DNA from: Rhodoferax sp.
GTDB lineage: Bacteria > Pseudomonadota > Gammaproteobacteria > Burkholderiales > Burkholderiaceae
DNA length: 9,817 nt
NCBI GenBank assembly: GCA_028292075.1
Contig: JAQGNA010000399.1
Coordinates: 1-9,817 of the forward strand
Direction of reading: 5' to 3'
Positions within the stretch are counted from its first letter, which is position 1. Every line of letters starts with the position of its first letter. Shown one piece after another: positions 1 through 6,508 of the stretch. The translations under genes and the position numbers were made by a program. Below the pieces are notes generated by a model. That model ran no database searches and was not told the DNA's origin. It worked only from the letters and a program-made list of their open reading frames with translations.

Positions 1-680
1 CCGCGAAGGTCATCGAAAATACCCAGCGCGATCTCAACATCGCGCTCATGAACGAGTTGGCGATCATCTTCGACAAGATGGGCATTGACACGACGGAAGT
101 TCTCGAGGCGGCCGGCACCAAGTGGAACTTTCTCCGGTTCAAGCCGGGTCTTGTGGGTGGGCACTGCATCGGTGTAGATCCCTATTACCTCACACACAAG
201 GCCGACATGATCGGTTACCACCCGCAGGTGATCCTGGCAGGGCGCCGGATCAACGACAGCATGGGCAAGTTCATCGCCGAACAAACGATTAAGCACATGA
301 TCGCGGCCGGTAGCTACATCAAGGGCGCCAAGGTCAATGTGTTGGGTCTGACATTCAAGGAAAATTGCGGCGACCTCCGGAACTCCAAGGTCATCGACAT
401 CATCAACGAGCTGAAAACCTATGGCGTCGAAGTGTTTGTGACCGACCCGCAGGCCAAGGCCGACGAGGCCATGCACGAATACGGCGTGAAGCTGTTGCCG
501 TGGGATGAATTGCCCCGAGCCGATGCCATCGTGGCAGCGGTTGCCCATAGCGAGTATGCCGCGCTGTCTGTAGAAGACTTCTCTAAAAAATTGGTCAAGG
601 GTGGCGCTTTCATTGATGTCAAGGCGGCGTTCGACCGTGCAAGCATCCTGGCCGCGGGCTTCAAGCTCTGGCGTCTGTAA
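1..680 (+). CDS. tviB: Nucleotide-sugar C6 dehydrogenase, TviB/WbpA type (5' end cut by window)
   Basis: This is the C-terminal part of an NAD-dependent UDP-sugar dehydrogenase. The family oxidises C6 of UDP-GlcNAc or UDP-GalNAc to the UDP-uronic acid in the cytoplasm. Reading is open from base 3, and the N-terminal NAD-binding Rossmann domain lies upstream of the window. Visible features are the central helix with VIENTQRDLNIALMNELA, the AAGTKWNFL segment, and the active-site block GGHCIGVDPYYL with the catalytic cysteine codon at 165-167. These are followed by the C-terminal UDP-binding domain (VLGLTFKENCGDLRNSK, then VFVTDP) and a typical ending, FKLWRL. The KWNF and GHCIGVDPYYLTHKA wording matches the TviB/WbpO/WbpA group better than plain UDP-glucose dehydrogenase. 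Whether the substrate is the GlcNAc or the GalNAc form cannot be told from this half. It is probably co-transcribed with the glycosyltransferase that starts 16 bases downstream. Confidence 0.93.
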   Translation, partial: AKVIENTQRDLNIALMNELAIIFDKMGIDTTEVLEAAGTKWNFLRFKPGLVGGHCIGVDPYYLTHKADMIGYHPQVILAGRRINDSMGKFIAEQTIKHMIAAGSYIKGAKVNVLGLTFKENCGDLRNSKVIDIINELKTYGVEVFVTDPQAKADEAMHEYGVKLLPWDELPRADAIVAAVAHSEYAALSVEDFSKKLVKGGAFIDVKAAFDRASILAAGFKLWRL

Positions 681-686
681 GCAGGT

Positions 687-692
687 GGAGGG
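687..692 (+). promoter_or_regulatory. Shine-Dalgarno GGAGGG fixing a TTG start
   Basis: GGAGGG lies four bases before the TTG at 697. It is the only strong ribosome-binding site near the 5' end of the first glycosyltransferase. It supports TTG 697 over the upstream in-frame GTG at 601 or ATG at 616, both of which lie inside the dehydrogenase gene, and over GTG 718, which has no good site. Confidence 0.6.
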
Positions 693-696
693 CCCG

Positions 697-1887
697 TTGC
701 CCCTTGCCAGTCCTGGCGTGCCGGGTGACGAGCGGCCCTTGGTAGTGCATGTGCTCTACAGTTTCGATACTGGGGGACTGGAAAATGGGGTGGCCAACCT
801 CATCAACCACATGCCTGAGAGTCGTTACCGTCATGCGATCGTGGCTTTGACTAATATCACGAGTTTTCGCGACCGCATCAAGCGAGCAGATGTCGAGTAT
901 GTTGCGCTGAACAAGCCGCCCGGTCATGGAATATGGCTGTATCCAAGGCTGTATCGGCTTTTCCGGAAAATGAAGCCTGCCATCGTGCACAGCCGGAATC
1001 TGGCGGCACTCGAAGTCCAGGTCGCCGCCTGGCTGGCGGGCGTTCCGGTCAGGGTGCACGGGGAGCATGGCTGGGATGTCGGCGATCTCGATGGGACGAA
1101 TCGGACCAATCAGCGGCTTCGCCGGCTCTACCGTCCCTTCATCTCGCAGCAGGTGGCTTTGTCTCGCGACCTAGCGGGTTATTTGCAGAACAAGATCGGC
1201 GTGGCAGCCAAAAGCATTGCCCAGATCTACAACGGCGTTGACATCAATCGATTCCACCCGTCTGGGGTAACGCCCGATGCCATCGACGGCTGCCCCTTTT
1301 CTCCTTCGGCGCATTGGATCCTGGGAACTGTCGGACGGATGCAGGCGGTCAAGGACCAGGTAACTTTGGCGAAGGCCTTCATCGGAGCGCTTGAACTCCA
1401 GCCGTCGCTACGCAAGAATCTCCGCTTGGTGATGGTCGGTGAGGGCCCGCTGCGTGTGCAGGCGCTCCAGTTGCTTGAGGCTGCCGGCGTCGCCAACCTG
1501 GCTTGGCTGCCCGGAGAGCGTCACGACGTTCCCGCAATCATGCGAGGGCTCCACTGCTTCGTATTGCCTTCGCTAGCAGAAGGCATCTCCAACACGATTT
1601 TGGAGGCCATGGCCAGCGGGCTGCCGGTGATTGCGACTGGCGTGGGAGGCAATGCCGAATTGGTCGAGCAAGGCCGAACCGGCGAGGTCGTCCCGTCCAA
1701 CGACGTAGGGGCCATGGCAGACAGCATTGCCCGTCTTGCCTCAGAGCCCGCAGTCGCTAGACGCATGGGCATCGCCGGCCGCAAGGTGTGTGAAGCAAAA
1801 TTCAGCCTTCCAGCCATGGTGGCCGCGTACGAAGAACAGTACGACCAACAGTTGGCATTGGCAAGACATAACGAACGAACAAGGTAA
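697..1887 (+). CDS. Family 4 glycosyltransferase, PEP-CTERM/XrtA-associated (TIGR03088-like)
   Basis: This is a cytoplasmic retaining glycosyltransferase of the GT-B fold, expected to add a sugar to the lipid-linked repeat unit. With the TTG start it has 396 residues, normal for the family. The N-terminal Rossmann half begins RPLVVHVLYSFDTGGLENG, with the GGLENG loop that family members use at the N-terminal substrate site. GEHGWDVGDLDG follows near residues 122-133. The C-terminal half has the nucleotide-sugar site: GTVGRMQAVKDQ, then MVGEGP, then LPSLAEGISNTILEAMASG with the E-x7-E pair at about residues 295 and 303. The combination HGWDVGDLDGTN...RRLYRPF is, as I recall it, typical of the sugar transferase found beside EpsH1/exosortase A genes (TIGR03088). 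The donor sugar cannot be predicted. The stop codon is followed after five bases by the next ATG, so the two genes are surely co-transcribed. Confidence 0.92.
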   Translation: MPLASPGVPGDERPLVVHVLYSFDTGGLENGVANLINHMPESRYRHAIVALTNITSFRDRIKRADVEYVALNKPPGHGIWLYPRLYRLFRKMKPAIVHSRNLAALEVQVAAWLAGVPVRVHGEHGWDVGDLDGTNRTNQRLRRLYRPFISQQVALSRDLAGYLQNKIGVAAKSIAQIYNGVDINRFHPSGVTPDAIDGCPFSPSAHWILGTVGRMQAVKDQVTLAKAFIGALELQPSLRKNLRLVMVGEGPLRVQALQLLEAAGVANLAWLPGERHDVPAIMRGLHCFVLPSLAEGISNTILEAMASGLPVIATGVGGNAELVEQGRTGEVVPSNDVGAMADSIARLASEPAVARRMGIAGRKVCEAKFSLPAMVAAYEEQYDQQLALARHNERTR

Positions 1888-1892
1888 TAACC

Positions 1893-3827
1893 ATGTGTGG
1901 CATCACCGGCATTTTTGACACCCGTGGGAAGCGCGACTTCGATCCAGCGGTCTTGCATCGCATGAATCAGGCGCAACTGCACCGTGGACCGGATGAGGGC
2001 GGCAAGCATTTTGAGCCGGGCGTCGCTTTCGGCCATCGCCGACTTTCAATCATCGATCTGTCGACTGGGCAGCAACCGCTCTTCAACGCCGATGGGTCGG
2101 TGGTCATCGTGTTCAACGGTGAGATCTACAACTACCTTGAATTGATTCCTGAGTTACAGGCGCTCGGTTATGTGTTCCATACCCGTAGCGACACCGAAGT
2201 CATCGTGCACGCTTGGGAAGCATGGGGCGAAGCCTGCGTGAAGCGCTTGCGTGGCATGTTCGCCTTTGCGATTTGGGATCGCAATACAGAGACGTTCTTC
2301 ATGGCCCGTGACCGGCTTGCCGTCAAGCCGATGTATTACGCCTTGCTTGACGATGGCACGCTTTTGTTTGGCTCTGAACTCAAGGCGTTGCTGGCCCACG
2401 GTGGGTTGCGTCGCGACATGGATCCGCTTGCTGTCGAAGAGTATTTCGCCTTGGGTTACGTGGCCGAGCCCCGGACCATCTTCCGACAAGCAAAAAAGCT
2501 TTGCCCGGCTCATACTTTGACGATCAGGCGGGGACAACCGATTCCCGAGCCGAAGGCTTACTGGGATGTTCGGTTCACCGGCAACAACCCCATCACGACC
2601 GAAGAGGCCTGCCTCGAGCTTGATGAAAAGCTGAAAGAGTCGGTTCGATTGCGCATGATTGCGGAGGTGCCGCTCGGTGCCTTTCTGTCGGGTGGAGTGG
2701 ACTCGAGCGCCGTGGTTGCCACCATGGCCGGGCTGTCCAGTGAACCTGTGAACACCTGTTCGATCGCCTTCGATGATCCCGCGTTCAATGAAGCCGAGTT
2801 CGCTCAGACTGTGGCAAATCGCTACAAGACCAACCACCGCGTGGAAACTGTCAAGAGCGACGACTTCGACCTCATCGACGAACTGTCGCGCCTGTATGAC
2901 GAGCCTTACGCCGACAGTTCGGCTATTCCTACCTATCGCGTCTGTCAGTTGGCCCGGAAGCATGTGACGGTGGCCTTGTCGGGTGATGGAGGAGACGAAG
3001 CCTTTGGCGGCTACCGGCGCTATCGCATGCATCTCATGGAAGAGAAAATGCGTGCGTCAATCCCTGCCGCAGTGCGTGAGCCATTGTTCAAGACGCTTGG
3101 CAAGATCTATCCCAAAGCCGACTGGGCGCCGAGGATGTTCCGCGCCAAGACTACCTTCGAAGGCATGGCCCGCAGTTCTGTTGAGGCATATTTCCATTCG
3201 GTGTCGATCCTGCGCGGCCCGATGCGCGAGCAACTGTTCAGTCCCCGATTTAAATCGGAACTTTCTGGCTACAGCGCCCAAGAGGTCTTCAATTACCACG
3301 CCGCACGTGCCGACACGGACGACCCGTTGGCGCTCATCCAGTACATCGACATCAAGACTTACTTGGTGGGCGACATCAACACCAAGGTGGACCGGGCCAG
3401 CATGGCCCATTCGCTTGAGGTGCGCGAGCCGCTGATGGACCACGAACTGATTGAGTGGTCCGCCACATTGCCGTCTTCACTCAAGATCAATGGGCAGGAG
3501 GCAAAGTACCTGCTCAAGAAGGCCATGGAGCCGCACCTGCCGGACGACATCCTCTACCGGCCCAAGATGGGTTTCGCAGTGCCCCTTGCACGCTGGTTTC
3601 GCGGCCCACTCAAGCAACGGGTCCGGGAGGCGGTGCTCGGCCCGCGGCTGGCAGAAACAGGGTGGTTCAACCGGGACTACCTCGAGCATCTGGTCACTGC
3701 ACATGATTCAGGGGCCCGCGATTACAGCGCCCCTTTATGGGCCTTGCTCATGTTCGAAGCGTTCCTTCGCAATGTCATGGAAGTGGACAAGCCGGTGGTG
3801 CTGGCCAGTGAGGGCGTACCTGCATGA
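1893..3827 (+). CDS. Glutamine-dependent amidotransferase, asparagine synthase family, XrtA-associated (TIGR03108-like)
   Basis: This 644-residue class II glutamine amidotransferase has both domains complete. The glutaminase domain starts MCGITGIF, where Cys2 becomes the N-terminal nucleophile after Met removal. It carries HRGPDEGG (30-37), GHRRLSIIDL (47-56), FNGEIYNY (74-81), RSDTEV (98-103) and RDRLAVKPMYY (139-149). The synthetase domain has the pyrophosphate loop SGGVDSS (266-272), DEPYADSSAIP (336-346), LSGDGGDEAFGGY (362-374) and RPKMGFAVP (556-564), so ATP-dependent amide transfer should be functional. In polysaccharide loci such proteins are thought to amidate sugar carboxyl groups, as proposed for WbpS in Pseudomonas aeruginosa, rather than to make asparagine. 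The start is ATG 1893, with AAGG eight bases upstream. The last codons overlap the next gene as ATGA, indicating translational coupling. True asparagine synthetase is less likely, given the context and length. Confidence 0.95.
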   Translation: MCGITGIFDTRGKRDFDPAVLHRMNQAQLHRGPDEGGKHFEPGVAFGHRRLSIIDLSTGQQPLFNADGSVVIVFNGEIYNYLELIPELQALGYVFHTRSDTEVIVHAWEAWGEACVKRLRGMFAFAIWDRNTETFFMARDRLAVKPMYYALLDDGTLLFGSELKALLAHGGLRRDMDPLAVEEYFALGYVAEPRTIFRQAKKLCPAHTLTIRRGQPIPEPKAYWDVRFTGNNPITTEEACLELDEKLKESVRLRMIAEVPLGAFLSGGVDSSAVVATMAGLSSEPVNTCSIAFDDPAFNEAEFAQTVANRYKTNHRVETVKSDDFDLIDELSRLYDEPYADSSAIPTYRVCQLARKHVTVALSGDGGDEAFGGYRRYRMHLMEEKMRASIPAAVREPLFKTLGKIYPKADWAPRMFRAKTTFEGMARSSVEAYFHSVSILRGPMREQLFSPRFKSELSGYSAQEVFNYHAARADTDDPLALIQYIDIKTYLVGDINTKVDRASMAHSLEVREPLMDHELIEWSATLPSSLKINGQEAKYLLKKAMEPHLPDDILYRPKMGFAVPLARWFRGPLKQRVREAVLGPRLAETGWFNRDYLEHLVTAHDSGARDYSAPLWALLMFEAFLRNVMEVDKPVVLASEGVPA

Positions 3828-5056
3828 CGCGTATTCTTCATGTGCTCGACCATTCGATTCCGTTGCACAGTGGGTACACGTTTCGCACACTGTCAATCCT
3901 CCGTGAGCAACGCAAACTTGGCTGGGAGACGTTTCATCTCACAACGCCGAAGCACACTGCGCCAAGTGACCTTGAAGAGAATGTCGACGACTGGCACTTC
4001 TACCGTACGCTGGTGCCCGGTGGCGATCGCAAGCAGCTGCCGGGGTTTGGCGAACTTCGCATGATGAAGCAGGTTGAAGCCCGGCTTTTGGAGGTTGCGG
4101 AGCACGTCCGGCCTGACATTTTGCATGCGCATTCGCCGGTGCTCAATGCGCTGCCGGCGTTGCGGGTCGGCAAGCGCCTGGGCATTCCAGTGGTTTACGA
4201 GGTGAGAGCGTTCTGGGAAGATGCCGCCGTTGACCATGGTTCCACCGCGGAGGGCAGCGCGCGTTACCGGTTTACGCGTTGGCTAGAAACGCGGGCTTTG
4301 CGCAATGCAGACCATGTGTTCACCATCTGCGATGGCCTGCGGAAAGACATCGTCGCGCGCGGCATCTCGTCCCAAAAGGTCACAGTGATCCCCAACGCGG
4401 TGGACATCGAGTCCTTCGACACCGGTGGCGTGCCTGACTTGGCGCTCAAGACAAAACTGGGCCTTGAAGGTGCGACCGTGCTCGGTTTCATCGGTTCCTT
4501 CTATGCGTATGAGGGCCTTGATCTTCTGCTCGAGGCTTTACCCCGAATTCTTTCGCTGTTGCCAGATGTGCGAGTGCTTCTGGTGGGGGGCGGTCCGCAA
4601 GACGAGGCTCTGCGTGCACAGGCCACGGCACTGGGGGTGAGCGACAAGGTCGTTTTCACCGGCCGGGTGCCACATTCTCAAGTGCAGCGTTACTATGATC
4701 TCGTCGATGTGCTGGCCTACCCACGTCATTCCATGCGGCTGACTGAACTGGTGACGCCCCTCAAGCCGCTAGAAGCCATGGCCCAAGGTCGTCTTCTGGT
4801 GGCGTCCGATGTTGGAGGGCACAAGGAGCTCATCAAGCACGGCGAAACTGGCTTGCTGTTCAAGGCGGGAAGCGCCGCGTCATTGGCGGACACCATCGCA
4901 GAATTGGTCCGCTCGAAGGACAGCTGGCCCGCATTGCGTGCCGCCGGGCGACGTTTCGTCGAGACGGAGCGTAACTGGACGGCCAGCATCGCCAACTACC
5001 GTGCCCCTTACCAAGCCGTTGTCGAGCGGCATGCGCTGCAACTGCGTGCAGCATAG
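3824..5056 (+). CDS. Family 4 glycosyltransferase, PEP-CTERM/XrtA-associated (TIGR04063-like)
   Basis: This is a 410-residue GT-B fold glycosyltransferase acting at the cytoplasmic face. The N terminus MTRILHVLDHSIPLHSGYTF (1-20) with RTLSILREQRKLGW is, as I recall it, the hallmark of the exosortase A-associated glycosyltransferase family TIGR04063. Next come DILHAHSP (98-105), VVYEVRAFWEDAAVDHG (123-139) and ICDGLRKD (168-175). The C-terminal donor domain has IPNAVDIESF (189-198), IGSFYAYEGLD (223-233), LLVGGGP (252-258) and RLTELVTPLKPLEAMAQG (305-322). Acidic residues at 308 and 317 and Lys314 occupy the place of the usual E-x7-E region. The start ATG overlaps the stop of the amidotransferase. 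The donor and acceptor sugars are unknown. The gene ends 88 bases before the ligase. Confidence 0.92.
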   Translation: MTRILHVLDHSIPLHSGYTFRTLSILREQRKLGWETFHLTTPKHTAPSDLEENVDDWHFYRTLVPGGDRKQLPGFGELRMMKQVEARLLEVAEHVRPDILHAHSPVLNALPALRVGKRLGIPVVYEVRAFWEDAAVDHGSTAEGSARYRFTRWLETRALRNADHVFTICDGLRKDIVARGISSQKVTVIPNAVDIESFDTGGVPDLALKTKLGLEGATVLGFIGSFYAYEGLDLLLEALPRILSLLPDVRVLLVGGGPQDEALRAQATALGVSDKVVFTGRVPHSQVQRYYDLVDVLAYPRHSMRLTELVTPLKPLEAMAQGRLLVASDVGGHKELIKHGETGLLFKAGSAASLADTIAELVRSKDSWPALRAAGRRFVETERNWTASIANYRAPYQAVVERHALQLRAA

Positions 5057-5074
5057 GCGCACCGAAGCGGCAAA

Positions 5075-5144
5075 GTCAGAGACATGGATTCTCCACGCAT
5101 GACCTGGCGCGGCTTATCTCAAACCAGGAAAAGGAGTCTCTGAC
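5075..5144 (+). repeat. Inverted repeat leader before the O-antigen ligase-like gene
   Basis: GTCAGAGAC (5075-5083) and its exact reverse complement GTCTCTGAC (5136-5144) bracket the leader. The right arm touches the ligase ATG and shares one base with its Shine-Dalgarno sequence. Nested inside is a second pair, CCTGG (5103-5107) and CCAGG (5124-5128). AGAGACAT also recurs as a direct copy at 5078-5085 and 5148-5155. The mRNA could fold so that the start region is partly paired. The arms are short, so chance cannot be excluded. No promoter or U-rich terminator is evident in the 88-base gap. Confidence 0.4.
5131..5136 (+). promoter_or_regulatory. Shine-Dalgarno AAGGAG for the O-antigen ligase-like gene
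   Basis: AAGGAG sits eight bases before ATG 5145 and is one of the clearest ribosome-binding sites in the window. It fixes the ligase start. Its last base is also the first base of the inverted-repeat arm at 5136-5144. Confidence 0.7.
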
Positions 5145-6458
5145 ATGAGAGACATTGTTCTGGGCGCCATCCTGTTGGGCCTGATTTGCTATGCCTTCGT
5201 CCACCCCTGGGTGGGCGCGCTGACCTGGACCTGGATCAGCATTATGAATCCGCACAGCTACAGCTGGCGGCTCAACAGCATGCCCATCGCTGCGGCGATC
5301 GCCATCTCCACGTTGATCGGCATCATGGTCACCAAGGACAAGAAGGAATTTTTTGTCACGCGGGAAACGGCCATCCTGATGTTCTTCATGATGTGGGTCA
5401 CGCTCACTTTACCTTTTGGTTTCAACATCGACTACAGCATCGTGCCGTGGAAAACGATCATCAAGATCGACTTCATGATCCTCGTGGCGATGGTGGTGCT
5501 GCACACCAAACGCCAGATCATGTGGCTTGCCTGGGTGCTGGCAGGCTCAATTGGCTTCTACGGTTTCAAGGGTGGTCTGTTCACCTTGGCGACGGGCGGC
5601 AGCTACCGAGTGTGGGGGCCAGAGGGCAGTTTCATCGAAGGTAACAATGAAGTGGCCCTTGCGCTGGTGATCATCATCCCGTTGATCCGGTTCCTTCAGA
5701 TGACCGTTGTCAACCGCTGGTTGAAACACCTGTTGACGGCGGTCATGGTGTTGTGTGCGGTCGCGGCGCTCGGGTCGCAATCACGTGGTGCTCTTCTTGC
5801 CCTGGGTGCCATGGGTGGGATGATGTGGTGGCGCAGCTCCAACAAGGCGGTGCTGGGCGTGTTGATGGCGATCATTGGTGTGGCATTGATCGGCTTCATG
5901 CCCGACACCTGGACAAGCCGCATGAACACGATCGGCGAATACCAGGAAGACGGCTCGGCGATGGGGCGGATCAACGCCTGGCAAATGGCGTGGAATCTCG
6001 CAAGTCACAACTTTTTCGGCGGCAGTTTCGGAATCTATAACCTGGAGACGTTCGGGCGCTACGCTCCTGACCCGACCGATGTGCACGCTGCCCACAGCAT
6101 CTACTTCCAGGTACTGGGTGAACACGGGTTCATTGGACTCTTCGTCTTCCTGTTGATCTGGCTCTTTGTATGGGGGTCGGCAGGCCGGATGCGAAAGCAG
6201 GGCCGCAAGCAACCCGAAACAAAGTGGGTGTCTGACCTGGGTGCGATGTGCCAAGTGAGTCTGGCCGGCTACGCCGTTGGCGGAGCGTTCCTCAGCTTGG
6301 CGTACTTTGATTTGCCGTACAACTTGCTCATTCTGGTGGTGGCCTCCACGCGCTGGATGAACCAGAAGAAATGGCTCACGGAACCGGAAGCAAAGCCGGT
6401 TGGCATCCTGCCCAAGAGCAAGCGAAAATTTGCAGGCTTCGGTGCACCCGTCAGGTAA
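5145..6458 (+). CDS. O-antigen ligase/polymerase-like membrane protein, exosortase A-associated (TIGR03097-like)
   Basis: This is a polytopic inner-membrane protein of 437 residues with about ten or more hydrophobic segments. The N terminus MRDIVLGAILLGL...HPWVGALTWTWISIMNPHSYSW is characteristic, as I recall it, of the putative O-glycosylation ligase of exosortase A systems. Wzy/WaaL-type landmarks are present: GSQSRGALLAL, with the conserved Arg near 214; the loop with GRINAWQMAWNLASHNFFGGSFG; and the periplasmic motif VHAAHSIYFQVLGEHGFIGL, with His near 317. These residues are used in the superfamily to handle undecaprenyl-diphosphate-linked glycans. The likely job is polymerising repeat units or transferring glycan to an acceptor in the periplasm. 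Polymerase and ligase cannot be separated by sequence alone. The C-terminal tail after about residue 405 is basic and probably cytoplasmic. It is the last gene of the plus-strand run, and the next gene is convergent after 50 bases. Confidence 0.94.
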   Translation: MRDIVLGAILLGLICYAFVHPWVGALTWTWISIMNPHSYSWRLNSMPIAAAIAISTLIGIMVTKDKKEFFVTRETAILMFFMMWVTLTLPFGFNIDYSIVPWKTIIKIDFMILVAMVVLHTKRQIMWLAWVLAGSIGFYGFKGGLFTLATGGSYRVWGPEGSFIEGNNEVALALVIIIPLIRFLQMTVVNRWLKHLLTAVMVLCAVAALGSQSRGALLALGAMGGMMWWRSSNKAVLGVLMAIIGVALIGFMPDTWTSRMNTIGEYQEDGSAMGRINAWQMAWNLASHNFFGGSFGIYNLETFGRYAPDPTDVHAAHSIYFQVLGEHGFIGLFVFLLIWLFVWGSAGRMRKQGRKQPETKWVSDLGAMCQVSLAGYAVGGAFLSLAYFDLPYNLLILVVASTRWMNQKKWLTEPEAKPVGILPKSKRKFAGFGAPVR

Positions 6459-6508
6459 GTCTCACCGCGGAACACAGGTCACCGCCAGGATTGCTTTTGC
6501 GGCATGGC
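6459..6508. other. Short convergent gap without clear terminator
   Basis: Fifty bases separate the stop of the ligase-like gene from the stop of the minus-strand beta-helix gene. I see no GC-rich hairpin followed by a T run on either strand. The nearest perfect hairpin is CTGCAT/ATGCAG at 6521-6539, inside the 3' end of the beta-helix gene, and it lacks a U tract. Transcription may end by Rho, or the two transcripts may overlap. Confidence 0.5.

Noticed and set aside
601..696. GTG 601 or ATG 616 as start of the first glycosyltransferase
   Set aside because: The extra N-terminal residues overlap the dehydrogenase out of frame, resemble no family sequence, and lack a ribosome-binding site. TTG 697 has GGAGGG at correct spacing.
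2154..3032. Long minus-strand open frame (292 codons) opposite the amidotransferase
   Set aside because: It is antisense to the conserved SGGVDSS and SGDGGDE coding region, has no recognisable domain, and is explained by the codon bias of the real gene.
5057..5144. Sigma-54 promoter before the ligase-like gene
   Set aside because: TGGCGCG at 5105-5111 resembles a -24 element, but no TTGC-like -12 element follows at the required spacing.
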